Shown piece after piece: positions 33,373-44,650 of a stretch of 64,000 nt of DNA (the first letter of the stretch is position 1; each line of letters opens with the position of its first letter). Source of the DNA: Trogon surrucura (lineage: Eukaryota > Chordata > Aves > Trogoniformes > Trogonidae); the NCBI GenBank assembly GCA_020746105.1, contig CM036617.1, forward strand, positions 135,869,845-135,933,844, in the 5' to 3' direction. The position numbers were made by a program, and so were the translations under genes. Under the pieces are notes generated by a model. That model worked only from the letters and a program-made list of their open reading frames with translations, was not told where the DNA came from and did not search any database.

Positions 33373-35182
33373 ATGGCACACCTCCCGGGCCTCCCCCACT
33401 GCACGGAGAGCCCGAGGGCCGACCTGAAGGACCTGCACATCCGCGGGGCTGACGGCCACGAGATACTGGTGCAGAAGTACCTCCAGCAGCTGTGGAACAC
33501 CATCCTGCTGGTTGCCCTGCTCCTCTGCACCGAGGTGATGGTGCAGGCCCAGCGGCAGTCGCGGCAAGACCCCGCGGAGCAGGATGCCGAGGTGGGAACA
33601 TCTCCGCTCCGCTCCTTGCCAGCAAACACCTCCAGATGCTGCTGTAGCAGGTTTTTCCTTGTAAGTCAGGGTCTGAAAAGTCAGAGAAACAGAAGGGCGA
33701 GCCGCGCAAACAGGTTGAGGACTTCTCCTCGTTGCTTCAGGGAGACAAGGAGGCCCAAGCGCAGCAGAGGAAGGAGGCCGAGCAGAGCCTGGCAGAAAAG
33801 ATCGAGTCTTTAGCGGCTGGAGCAGGACAAGGACAACCGACGGAGAGGTAGAGCGCTGCTCCCAGCACCTGTGCTTCTGGAGGTGCAGGAGCGGGGCCCC
33901 CGAGGGAACAGAGGTTTCGCAGGAGGGGCAGCAGAGCGAGCACCAGTTACGGGTGCAGCAGGTCAGCGCTGACACCCGGCACATGTCTGGGGCTGTGGGA
34001 GTGGGGCCCCTGGGGAGCAGAGGTTTCCCTCTGCTGCGACCTGCTGGGACATCGCCCAGATGTCCCTGGTGGGACACCTTAGCACCTAAGAACAGGGAGG
34101 GAGCTTGCCTTGGGGGATCCGAGGACTCCATGTGGCACTGCCCCAGGCTGTCCCGTCTGCAGGTTTGGGAGCGGGCTCTGCAAACCTCACCCTCTCTGCT
34201 GTGCCACACAGGAGCTGCTGGACGTGCTGCGCCGGGAGAAGCCGAGCCTGGATGGAGCAGACTGTCTCGGAGCTGCGAGTGAACGGCACCAAGCTGGAGG
34301 AGCAGGCACCGGAGCTGAAGGAGCGGGAGAAGCTACTGGTGTTCTGCCCAATCTCCGCGTCCCCACCAAAGCTAAGTTTGGGAGTAAGGGAGCGGGTGGC
34401 AGCATCTGCTTTCCCCTCAGTGGGAGGCAGGAGGGCTGCTGCTGACCCCTCGGAGCGGGCAGGCAGCGGTGGGCTGAGCTCTGGTTCCTGCCCCCTGTAT
34501 CTTTTTTTGCAGGCACCGGGAGCTTGGCTGAGAACACGGAGAAGGAGAGCGAGGCCAACAGCATCCTCATCGGCATGCGGGAGCAGGAGAACATGCAGAT
34601 CAGCTCTGATCTGGCCAAGGTGAAGGCGGCTGCTGAGGAGGGTGTGCGGAAGGTGAGGCTGCGCCTAAGCCAGGGCGAGCTGGGTGCCAGCGGGGAGAGG
34701 GCAGGAAGGGCAAGAAGCTGGGCTGGGGCTGTGATCCTTCCCCGTGCCAGGTGCTGGCAGGGAAAGCTGCGCAGTGGTGACAGCCACTCAGGGCAGAGGC
34801 CGAGGCTGTGACCAGAGCTGCAGGCAGGGAGGGAATTTCACCCTCTCTTCTCCTTCTCCCCAGCTCGTCCCGCACACCCAGCTGCAGTCTCAGCTCAGCA
34901 CCCAGCGCGGCACAGCGCCCGGCAAGCAGGGTGAGTAGGAACGCAGAGGAAGGGGCTGGGAGCTTCCCTCTTCTTCCTCCCCTCTAACCTCTGTCATCAC
35001 CCACAGGCAGCCGAGGACAGCACAGGGACACACAACAAGTCCCGGCAGCGAGCTGCCAGCAGCCAAACCGCTCCGGGCAGAGCTCACCTGCAAGGCCGCA
35101 CCCTGCCTCTCGGTCCTGGCGCCCAGCACTCCCAGTCACTCCGCAGAGGCCCAGCCGTGCCCCCCAGCTCTCAACACCCTAG
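33373..35182 (+). pseudogene. Older truncated CCDC157 paralogue, unit 3
   Basis: Counterpart of 6897-8706. The 146-codon first ORF is 33373-33813, and the last exon ends with TAG at 35180-35182. Its presence in all units shows that this internal duplication came before the 11.8-kb tandem duplication. Confidence 0.7.
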
Positions 35183-35416
35183 TGGCCACTGCAAAGAAAC
35201 GCCCAGGGGACTGACACACAAATGAAGAGCTCAGCGAGCAGCCACCTGCCCTGCCCCACGGGTCCTCGTTACCTCTTCTTTGTGCATCACGACAGCAGAT
35301 TCTCTGCCCGTCCCATCGAGATCACACGCGTGGGGCATCAGAAGCCTGGAGAGACTTTCCTCCAGCAGCTCCACCACGACTCAGCTACCGGCCACCCTCC
35401 GGCTCTGGGTGGCAGC

Positions 35417-35563
35417 CCCCGACCGTTCCCAAGAGACGACTGAGTTGTGGCCACACTGCTCACAAGAGGATGAGGAGGAGGAGGAGGATGAGCAGGGCGG
35501 AGCTTGGCTGGGGATGAGGAGTTCCGAGTCGCCCTTTGCTTGCCAGCACAGCTGCAGCTGTGG
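35417..35563 (+). repeat. GAT/GAG-rich module B, unit 3
   Basis: Counterpart of 8941-9090, with the same 3-base-shorter triplet run as unit 2. Confidence 0.6.
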
Positions 35564-35700
35564 ACTCAACCACGGACTCAACCTGGCACCTGTTTGGTTA
35601 AGAGTTGTGACTCCTGTTGCACAAGCTGTAAAACAGAGAGGACTGGTACAGAGAAAAACGGGGAGGCGGGGCAGTTGTTAGCTCTGCCTCGCAAACCCGA

Positions 35701-36005
35701 GTGTTGTTCAGCACTAGTGAGGCTGTCATGATGACTCGTTATCCTAACTGGGGTGACATTCAAGCTCGTTTGGAATTCTTGTTTACTACAGAGGAAAGAC
35801 CAGTTGTAGAAAAACCGATTCAAGCCTCCCCAGCCGATCCTCTGGTTCCAGTAAAGCCAGGGAAGGAAACGACAGTTTTTTACTAGACAGTGGAGCAACT
35901 CGCTGGGCACTCACTGATTGCAAAGGACCTTTAAGTAAAATTAAGACGGGTGTAACTGGTGCCAGTGGGAAAAGAAATCTAATACCTGGGTGCCGCGCAA
36001 GTTAG
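35701..36005 (+). mobile_element. Endogenous retrovirus gag-pro fragment, unit 3, frame broken
   Basis: Counterpart of 9228-9533. The T run at 35876-35881 has six bases, so the ORF ends at 35886, as in unit 2. Confidence 0.7.
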
Positions 36006-36040
36006 CTGGCGCCAGTAACTGTTCCCAGGAGGTGACTGGG

Positions 36041-36337
36041 ATGCGGCCACGATGCTCAGAAGAGAAAGAGCATGCGGATGAGGATGAGGATGAGGACTAT
36101 GACAAGCAAGAAGCAGAGGACTATGACGAGGATGAGGACTATGACGAGGAAGAGGCAGAGGACTGTGATGAGGATGAGGATGAGGAAGAGGATGAGGTCC
36201 TCGAGCCACCCCTCGCTCGCCAGCACAGCCGCAGCCTGGGAGCGCGGCTCTCCCTGCAGCCACGAGCTCCCAGCAGCCACGAGCTCCCGGAGGGGCCGGG
36301 ACCACCGCCCGCCCCCGCAGGCTGGCTCCCAATGTAA
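36041..36337 (+). CDS. Acidic 98-residue ORF in module C, unit 3 (hypothetical)
   Basis: Same length and frame as 9569-9865, with Gln to Arg at residue 2 and Glu to Ala in the acidic run; no indels. Confidence 0.3.
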   Translation: MRPRCSEEKEHADEDEDEDYDKQEAEDYDEDEDYDEEEAEDCDEDEDEEEDEVLEPPLARQHSRSLGARLSLQPRAPSSHELPEGPGPPPAPAGWLPM

Positions 36338-36939
36338 TCACACTGAAGTTTTAAAGAGCTAATTGTTTCATGAATACTAATCACTATTTTAATTGCATTA
36401 GTTTGTTGATAAGGATAAGAAATATACAAAACCTCACTTATGCTAAGAAATCACAGATGCAGGCCTTATGAAAATGGCTAGAGCTGGTACAAGTTGCAAA
36501 ACTGGCAGGGAATGCTTTGTCCTCAGCAAAGCCAGATCTGTAGCACTGCACCTGCACCTTAATACTACCAGCATATCTCCCTTAGACAGATCACTATATG
36601 CGGGCATGCCTTGCTATCTTTTGTGTGCTTTGTGATCAAATGTGGTCTCACCGCAACGACCAACGATTGTATGGAAATAAGATACATGAATATTAATAGG
36701 GGCTGGACCACTCATCATCAAGGTTAAAACAGCGGGCACTGTATGCATGTTTATGTTAAAATATGTGAAAGATTCTAATTTTGCATCAAAAGGGTATAAA
36801 TAGGCTGAATTTTTGTGATATCTCTGAAGCAGCGAGTGGTTTCCATGCTGCCGCAGCGCTGCAATAAAGAAGTGCCTGCTTACCCCCGTGTAGATAAATT
36901 TTGTCGGTTTTGCGACCTTCCCCTTTGAAAATCGCAACA
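36333..36939 (+). mobile_element. ERV long terminal repeat, unit 3
   Basis: Counterpart of 9861-10467 with several private substitutions (for example ctgaatttttgtg against ctgaattgttgtg). Confidence 0.7.
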
Positions 36940-37471
36940 CGAACCCCCGGGTAACCTGGCAAAAGCCTCGGAGGGCGGCGGGAGGGGAGCCACGCCACCC
37001 CGACACAAGACACCGCAGCCTGTCCTTGCTCCGTGTTGAAGAGAGGGACGCGGGCGACGCTGCAGCCCAGCAGCCTCGGGCCGTGGCGTGGAGCAGCCGG
37101 TCGGGGCTCACGCCGGGTCCCCGGCCCCCGCAGCGGACCCGCGTGCGGTCAAACAAGCCTCGTGTCCAGCTTCTGCAGCCGGCTCGTGTCGTCCTTTCTA
37201 CTAAGTTCGTAAGAAATAACGCGCCGAACCCCCCCCGCCCTCCCGCAGCGAGGCGGCAGCTCTGCCACCAACGCGCCCGCGGCGCAGAGGGGCTCACGCC
37301 GCAGCCAGACCGCCCCGCCCCAGCGAAGAAAAAACAAACCAAGAGGTATAAAGGGTATAAAAAGGACTGTGGGCAGCAAGGAGCGTAGCCGGGCCAGCGC
37401 TCCCCCTGCCTCCAGCCTCCGTGCCGCCACCGCTGTAACAGCCACGGGTGACCCCGAGCTCCCTTTCCCGG
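36940..37471 (+). promoter_or_regulatory. CpG island with two TATA boxes, unit 3, truncated
   Basis: Counterpart of 10468-10999. Homology to the other units stops at 37471 inside this island, which marks the unit 3 breakpoint. The TATA pair is near 37346-37363. Confidence 0.4.
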
Positions 37472-37549
37472 GGGCAATTGGCAAACATGGCCATCATCGC
37501 CGCGATCAGCCGCCTGGCTTTTTGCGGGGTGGGTTGTTGGCCACACTGC

Positions 37550-38125
37550 TGGCTAGAGTGGTTTTCCTTCCCCTCTACTCTGCCCTAGTGAGACCCCATC
37601 TGGAATATTGTGTCCAGTTATGGGCCCCTCAGTTCAAGAAAGACAGGAAACTGCTGGAGAGAGTCCAGCACAGGACAATTAGGATGATTAAGGGAGTGGA
37701 GCATCTCCCTTATGAGGAAAGGCTGAGGGAGCTGGGGCTCTTTGGTTTGGAGGAGACTGAGGGGTGACCTCATTAATGTTCACAAATATATAAAGGGTGA
37801 GTGTCACGAGGATGGACCCAGGCTCTTCTCGGTGACAACCAATGACAGGACAAGGGGTAATGGGTTGAAACTGGAACGTAAGAGGTTCCGCTTAAACTCG
37901 AGAAGAAACTTCTTCTCAGTGAGGGTGACGGAACACTGGAACAGGCTGCCCAGAGAGGTTGTGGAGTCTCCTTCTCTGGAGACATTCATGACGTGTCTCG
38001 ACATGTTCCTATGTAGCATTATTTAGGTGTACCTGCTATGGCAGGGGGATTGGACTTGATGATCTTTCAAGGTCCCTTCCAATCCCTAATATTCTGTGAT
38101 TTTGTGATTCTGTGATGTGATTCTG
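37550..38125 (+). mobile_element. CR1 LINE, 5'-truncated, plus strand
   Basis: Encodes the end of CR1 ORF2 in two frames ([20 protein letters not shown], then [10 protein letters not shown] and [16 protein letters not shown]) with a frame break near 37766. It ends with the CR1 tail attctgtgattttgtgattctg (38088-38110). The 5' cut is near 37550, shortly after the unit 3 breakpoint at 37471. Confidence 0.9.
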
Positions 38126-38369
38126 GGCTGCTGCAGTGGGGATGGCAGAGGTTTGGCAGAGCTGAAAGGCCAGGCGAAGGCAGAGCTGCCAGGGCTCTGC
38201 CTTGAGGCTGTGCTGTGGCTCCCCAGCAGCTGGAGGCGATTCCAGAGCTCCCAGGCAACATCAGCTTTGCTTTTTGGGGCGTACTCCTGAAGAAACCCGG
38301 CTGTTGGGCTGGGGTTTCGCCTCCTCTCCCTGCTGCCCCGGGGTGACACCAGGGCCACTGGCATGCCTT
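38126..38369. other. Spacer with a possible minus-strand exon
   Basis: On the minus strand a ttcttcag acceptor (about 38290) precedes an open stretch reading EYAPKSKADVAWELWNRLQ. I do not recognise the gene, and it may be chance. Confidence 0.25.
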
Positions 38370-38587
38370 CAGCGCGATCCGCCCCGGGACAGGGCGGAGA
38401 GAGGGAGGGGGGAGCCCGGTGCGAGGGTAAGTCCGTCGCTCGGGGTATACGGGGAGTTTCTATCAGGCACTGCGCTAGAAAGCCCGGTCGCTATGGCAGC
38501 GGGGGGCCTTCCATGCCCGGCCCTGCGCGGCGCAGCCTCTGTCTCTATGGTAACGGGGGGTTCTTTCCTCTGAGTTCGGCGTGTACC
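38370..38587. promoter_or_regulatory. MRPL38-like promoter CpG island
   Basis: CpG-rich, containing two X-box-like sites: GTCTCTATGGTAAC (38541-38554, fits the RFX consensus GTHNYYATRRNAAC at every position) and GTCGCTATGGCAGC (38487-38500, one mismatch). Confidence 0.6.
38541..38554. promoter_or_regulatory. RFX X-box upstream of the MRPL38-like start
   Basis: GTCTCTATGGTAAC, 33 bases before the ATG at 38588. Unexpected for a mitoribosomal gene; it may serve a divergent ciliary gene or a re-purposed promoter. Confidence 0.6.
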
Positions 38588-40006
38588 ATGGCGGCGCCCG
38601 CGAGCAGCGCCGCGCGGGGCGGCCTGGGGGGCGGGCGGCCCTTCGGCACGGCCGGGCAGTCGCGGTTCCCCGCGAGTGGGCGGTGGGGGCTGTTTGCCGC
38701 GGGGAGCGGCGCGCGGAGAGCTTTTGGGCCCCTGGGCTCCCCCCAGCCTGGCAGCGCCGGCTCGGCACCTCTCGCCCTCTCTCCTCGGGCTCTGTCTGCG
38801 TCGTTTCTTGCTTTCTGTGTGGAACCGTGAGCTCTCTCCACTCTCAGCCGCGCTCCTCAAGCGGGCAGCCCCGCTGGGGCCGCTGCCCGACGAGGATATT
38901 GGCGTCAGCACCTTGGAAGTGCTGCAGAAATGCCGCGGTTTCGGTCGCTGCTTCAGGCTGGCCGAGAAGGAGAGCGGGAAGCCCTGCTGGTGGCAGACGT
39001 ACCGGCAGCACACCGCCCCCCAGCCAGGTACTTGTGGAAGGAGCTGCTGAAGGTCCGGGAAGGTGTTGTTGGGGCCCTGGGTTTGCCCCCAAACCCGTCC
39101 TGTAAGGGCCTGATGAGGTGCTTTGGTGTGAGGTTGGCCCTTTCCCAGTGTAGAAGTTTGCAGAGCGCAGATGTCTTCAGGGGAAATGGACGGCAGTTTT
39201 CTGGCAGGAGGGAGGCTGGCTGGGATCTGCTAAAAGATGTGGAGCCAAGTAAAGAAGTGATTCCTTGCAACCCCAGTAGTACCAGAGAAAGCAGAGCAGG
39301 ACCCAAGCTTTAGAGTTGCCTAAAATAATCCAGTCTGGCTGCTCTGCTGAGCTGCTGCGGAGACCAGAGCTGCTCACCAGCTTGCAGACCTGTGGGTCTG
39401 GTAGTGTGAAGACTTGGGGAAGGAGAAAGGAGCAGAAGCATGGAAGGAAGGCAGAGGTGGTAGAATCAAGTTTCTGGTATCTTGAAGCTTGAGTCTCTTT
39501 CACATACTTTAATATTTTTCTTGGGGGGAATGTGTTTCAGTATTTTGGCTGTTCACCTTCTTCATGTGCATGTATTTTCGCCCCTCTCTGAAGAGCCAAA
39601 GACTGACGTCAGCCTGCCGCATGTTAAGCTGTCACAGGCGAAAGAAATCAAGGAAGGGAAAAAGATCCTGAGGGAGAACCGCCAGAATTCCAAGATGGAA
39701 AGAGCAGCACGGCTCCGGACAGGTCCGTTCCCCACCACCTCCCTCCCTGCCCTGGCTGCTGTGGGCCTTCAGCTGCCTCCTGTAGCTTCTCACTCTCCTT
39801 GCAGTGCTGATTCCCCTCGACGAGGTCAGAGCTGAGTGGGAGAAGACCAGCGGCCAGTTCCACAAGCAGCATGTGGCAGAGGGGTACTTCATGACTTGTT
39901 CAAGGGGGCCACGTTCACCCCCTGGATTACCTTGAGGGTGGAGTACAGCCAAGATGGCGAGCACCTCGTGCCAGTCTACTGTGGGAACACGGTGACTCCA
40001 TCAGAG
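38588..40006 (+). pseudogene. MRPL38: MRPL38 5' fragment (mitochondrial ribosomal protein L38)
   Basis: Likely start ATG at 38588 (MAAPASSAARG). Exon 38848-39027 encodes LPDEDIGVSTLEVLQKCR and WWQTYRQ. Exon 39594-39722 encodes VSLPHVKLSQAKEIKEG and ERAARLRT. Exon 39805-40006 encodes PLDEVRAEWEKTSGQFHKQ and, in another frame, DLFKGATFTP and LVPVYCGNTVTPSE. These match the N-terminal half of MRPL38, a large-subunit mitoribosome protein with a PEBP-like domain. A short deletion near 39885-39892 shifts the frame in the third of these. The downstream exons (second half of the protein) are absent: about 550 bases on, the DNA enters a CR1 element. Start-exon splicing is uncertain. Confidence 0.85.
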
Positions 40007-40560
40007 GTGTGAAGGGAGTTGGCAACAACCTCAGTGCTGCAGGAAGCCCATGTGCTTCTGTCAAATGCTTCCGATGGGCATTGTTCGTTCTGGAGGGTGT
40101 CTTTTAGAAGGGTATTTCCTCTGTGGTGGGCAAAATAGGACAGAGCTTTGCAACAGGATCGTTGTCTGTCGGCATCCTGGTGTTTATTAATGCTCTGGGG
40201 GCTCTCAAGGTGGAGCTGGGGTGCTTGGCGGCGTGGCCATGCCTGGTCTGTGTTGCGTCCTGGCCAGGCCTATGACAAGTTCGTGTTCTTTGCCTTGGAA
40301 ATCACGATCTGGTCTTAATGGAACCCCTTGTTTAAGTGATTTATGTTAGCTTTATCTTGCTCTTTTAGACTTTCAGTTCCCCTGCTGTGTCATGCAAGGC
40401 AGGTAAAGGCTCCTTTTGGCCTTCGTTGCTCACAAATCCAGGTGAGTAGCAAGTTGTTAAAAAACCCACCATCTCTGAAGTGGGTTGTTTCGTGCTGCTT
40501 TTGGTTAGCTCCTGTTTTTTTTGGCTGCACAGCCAGAGATGATGTGTGATACCTGCTAAT
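40007..40560. other. Residual MRPL38 intron-like sequence
   Basis: Follows the exon 3 donor. No further MRPL38 exon is visible before the CR1 3' end at 40561. Confidence 0.45.
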
Positions 40561-40899
40561 CACAGAATCACAGAATGTTAGGGATTGGAAGGGACCTCGA
40601 AATATCATCAAGTCCAATCCCCCTGCCAGAGCAGGAATGCCTGGATAAGGCTACACAGGAACGTGTCCAGGCAGGTCTTGAATGTCTCCAGAGAAGGAGA
40701 CTCCACAACCTCTCTGGGCAGCCTGTTCCAGTGTTCCGTCACCCTCACTGAGAAGAAGTTTCTTCTCGAGTTTAAGCGGAACCTCTTACGTTCCAGTTTC
40801 AGCCCATTACCCCTTGTCCTATCATTGGTTGTCACCGAGAAGAGCCTGGGTCCATCCTCGTGACACTCACCCTTTATATATTTTTAAATATTAATGAGG

Positions 40900-43517
40900 T
40901 CACCCCTCAGTCTCCTCCAAACTAAAGAGCCCCAGCTCCCTCAGTCTTTTCTCATAAGGGAGATGCTCCACTCCCTTAATCATCCTAGTTGCCCTGTGCT
41001 GGACTCTCTCCAGCAGTTCCCTGTCTTTCTTGAACTGAGGGGCCCAGAACTGGACACAGTATTCCAGATGGGGTCTCACTAGGGCAGAGTAGAGGGGAAG
41101 GAGAACCTCTCTCGACCTACTAACCACCCCTCTTCTAATACACCCCAGGATGCCATTGGCCTTCCTGGCCACAAGGGCACAGTGCTGGCTCATGGTCATC
41201 CTGCTGTCCACCAAGACTCCCAGGTCCCTTTCCCCTACACTGCTCTCTAATAAGTCGTTCCCCAACTTATACTGGAACCTGGGGTTGTTCCTACCCAGAT
41301 GCAAGACTCTACATTTACCCTTATTATATTTCATTAAATTTTTCCCCACCCAACTCTCCAGCCTGTCCAGGTCTCGCTGGATGGCAGCACAGCCTTCTGG
41401 TGTGTCAGCCACTCCTCCCAGCTTGGTGTCCTCAGCAAACTTGCTGATAGTACTCTCCAGTCCCTCGAGTCATTGATGAATATATTGAATAATACTGGTC
41501 CCAGTGCCGACCCTTGAGGGACTCCACTGGATACAGGCCTCCAACCAGACTCCGCCCCATTGACCACGACTCTTTGGCTTCTTCCCCTTAGCCAGTTCAC
41601 AGTCCACCTCACTACCCGAGAGTCTAGACCACACTTCCTCAGTTTAGCAGCAAGGATGCTGTGGGAGACTGTGTCAAATGCTTTGCTGAAGTCAAGGTAG
41701 ACCACATCCACCGCTCTGCCATTATCTATCCACCTTGTTATATCCTCATAAAAGGCTATGAGGTTAGTCAAGCACGACTTCCCCTTGGTGAAGCCATGTT
41801 GACTGTCTCTAATGACCCTCTTATCCTTGATATGCCTTGAGATGGCACCAAGGATAAGTCGTTCCATCACTTTCCCAGGGATGGAGGTGAGGCTGACCGG
41901 TCTATAGTTTCCTGGGTCCTCCTTCTTGCCCTTTTTGAAGGCTGGAGTGACATTTGCTTCCCTCCAGTTCTCAGGCACCTCTCCCGTCTCCCAAGACTTG
42001 GCAAAGATGATGGAGAGTGGTCTAGCAATGACATCAGCCAGCTCCCTCAGCACCTGTGGATGCATCCTGTCTGGACCCATGGATTTATGGATGTCCAGAT
42101 TGCTTAATTGGTCCCTAACCCAGTCCTCATTGACTAAAGCAAACTCCTCCACTGCCCTGACTTCCTCTGGGGCCTCAGGGGAACGGGGCTCCTCAGGACA
42201 GCCTCCGGCAGAGAAGACAGAGACAAAGAAGGCATTCAGTAACTCTGCCTTCTCTGTATCTTCTGTGACCAAGGCACCCACTTCATTCAGCAGTGGGCCT
42301 ACATTACCTCTGCTGTTAATTTTATCTGCCACGTATTTGAAAAAGCTCTTCCTGTTGTCCTTGACCCCTCTCGCCAGGTTCAATTCAAGGGAGGCCTTTG
42401 CTTTCCTAGTTGCCTCCCTACATCCTCGGACAACAGCCTTATATTCTTCCCAAGTGGCCAGCCCTGCCTTCCAAGATCTGTAAATTCTCCTCTTGCCCTT
42501 GAGCTTACCCAGCAGATCCCTGTTTAGCCACGCAGGTCTCCTGGTTCTCTTCCTTGACTTCCTACGTGTCGGGATGCTCTGATCTTGAGCACGGTAGAAG
42601 CAGTCCCTGAACGCTAACCAACTATCTTGGGCCCCTTTACCTTCAAACAGCCTTGCCCATGGGATTTTCTCGAGTAATTGTTTGAAAAATCCAAAGTTTG
42701 CCTTGGCAAAGTCCAGGGTTGCAATTCTGCTTGCTATTTTGTTTCTGCTACATGAGATCCTGAACTCCACCATTTCATGGTCACCGCAGCCAAGGCAGCC
42801 CTCAACCTTTACTGTTTCAACCAGATCCTCCTTGTTAGTGAGGATGAGGTCCAGCAGTGCTCCTCTCCTAGTCGGCTCCTCCACCATTTGCGTCAGAAAA
42901 TTATCATCGATGCACTGGAGGAACCTCCTGGACTGTGGCTGGCTGGCTGAGTTGTCCTTCCAGCAAATATCAGGGAAGTTAAAATCCCCCACAACAACCA
43001 GGGCCTGTGATTGTGAGACCGCTCTCAGCTGCCTGTAGGAGGCCTCATCAACTTCCTCACCCTGATCTGGTGGCCTGTAATAGACACCCACAACAATATC
43101 TCTCCTGCCAGCCTGCCCCTTAATTCTAACCCATACACTCTCAACTTGCGCCTCAGCCATGCCTGGATGGTATTCAAGACATTGTAGTTGCTCTTTCACG
43201 TAAAGAGCGACTCCACCACCTCGCCTGGCTGGCCTGTCTTTCCTGAAAAGGACGTAGCCACCCATGACCACATTCCAGTCATGTGAGCTGTCCCACCATG
43301 TCTCTGTAATTGCCACCAGATCATAATCTCCTGCCCGAACCCAGGTTTCTAGCTCCTCCTGCTTATTCCCCATGCTGCGTGCATTGGTGTATAAGCACTT
43401 CAGGGAGCAAGCTGAGCACACTGATCTCACCCTAGGGGGATTGGAGGCCACTCGGTCCTCATAATTTCTAGAGCACTGCCCCGCTGCAATCCCAGCTATA
43501 ACCCCATCCCCCTTCAT
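40900..43517 (-). CDS. CR1 ORF2 (endonuclease and reverse transcriptase), one frameshift
   Basis: Residues about 35-250 form an APE-type endonuclease ([42 protein letters not shown]). The linker is followed by RT motifs ([53 protein letters not shown]). One base is missing just after FIND (near 41478-41482), shifting the catalytic box. The box reads AED rather than the usual ADD, so a catalytic Asp is replaced. The C-terminal part (40900-41412) is open in the other frame. This copy should be unable to mobilise itself. Confidence 0.9.
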
Positions 43518-43519
43518 AT

Positions 43520-44586
43520 CTAGTTTAAAGAACGCTCTATGAGTCCCGCCAGCTCGTGACCAAGGATCCTTTTTTCCCTTTGTGTCATTTGAACCCCAGC
43601 TTGTTTCAGTAGACCAGGTGCCCTGTAGATCTCCCCATGGTTAAAAAATCCAAAGCTAGACCGCTGGCACCACCCCTTTAGCCAAGTATTAATCTGCTGC
43701 ACTTTGTCAAACCTACCACTATTTTTCCTCATAATTGAAGGAATAGAGGCAAACACAACCTGTGCACCTGATCCTTCTAGCATCCGCCCCAGTGCCCTAA
43801 AGTCCCTTTTGATTGCTTCTGGCCGTCTCTCTACTATCTCATCATTACCGATCTGCATAACCAAAAGCGGGTAATAGTCCATGGGTTTGACCAGACCAGG
43901 AAGCTTCTTGATAACATTCTTAACTCGGGCCCCAGGGAGGCAGCAGACTTCTCTGTGGGTCGGATCTGGGTGGCAGATAGGGCCCTCTGTTCCCCTCAGG
44001 AGGGAGTCTCCAATTACAATTACCCTCCTTTTTTCCTTAGATGAAGAAGTCCTAATGCGTGTATCCGAGCGACTCACCCTATACAGCCCTATGGGTGAAC
44101 CCTCCACTGACTCTTCCTTTGCCTGGCTCTCATTGTCTAGAGCCCCATACCTGTTTTGCAGGGACAACCGGGCAGGTGAGGGAGGCCGGGCAGGGATTTT
44201 CCTTCCTCTCCTGGCAGGCACCTGCTTCCACTCCTTCCTATCCTTTAGGTCCCCCCCTTTTGCCTGATGGCCAGAGGTGGGGGGATATTCTGCTCTTTGT
44301 GGAGCTTGCTGCTCGCCGTTCAGGAACTGACTCCACCGATCTATCTCTCTCTCTGACTTCTAATGCTCCTCAGCTTTTCTACTTCCTCCTTCAGCCCAGC
44401 CACCAGGCTGAGCAGATCGCTCACCTGGTCACATCGGACACAAGTGTCACCTCCACTACCCTCCATGGCAAGTGCCAGGCTCTGGCATTCTCTGCAGCCC
44501 GAGGCCTGAGCACCCACATGCTTACATGGGGTCTCTGTCTGGGTGCCCACAGTTTTTCTAACAACCATTGACCTGGTGGCAACCAT
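43520..44586 (-). CDS. CR1 ORF1 (nucleic-acid binding and esterase-like), frameshifted
   Basis: The first 81 residues (44341-44586) hold a Cys-rich segment ([24 protein letters not shown]) and a start of coiled coil. After a frameshift, 43520-44221 encodes an SGNH/GDSL-like esterase domain: [11 protein letters not shown] near its start, QIGNDEI in the middle. Standard CR1 ORF1 layout, thought to bind element RNA. Confidence 0.85.
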
Positions 44587-44650
44587 AGTAGGCTCTACAA
44601 TACAAAGACTCTCCGAAAGCTATGCAGAGAACAGTTTACAGCCCTTTTAA

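Larger units (their letters stand above)
28221..37471 (+). repeat. Segmental duplication, partial unit 3 (probable source copy)
   Basis: Homologous to 1865-10999 of unit 1. It starts in the proximal promoter of CCDC157 and ends in the CpG-rich tract after the LTR. Net length differs mainly by a 120-base gain in exon 3. It lacks the unit 1/2 leader (518-1864) and tail (minisatellite onward). It carries the only intact CCDC157 and its full promoter, so I read it as closest to the ancestral locus. Confidence 0.85.
40561..44650 (-). mobile_element. Near full-length CR1 LINE, minus strand
   Basis: About 4.1 kb from the CR1 3' tail (cacagaatcacagaatgtta at 40561) to just beyond the ORF1 start. ORF1 (44586 down to 43520) and ORF2 (43517 down to about 40900) are both largely open. 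Defects: a frameshift in a GA run of ORF1 near 44343-44352, and a 1-base loss in the RT domain near 41480. Young by its reading-frame preservation. The exact 5' end is uncertain. Confidence 0.9.
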
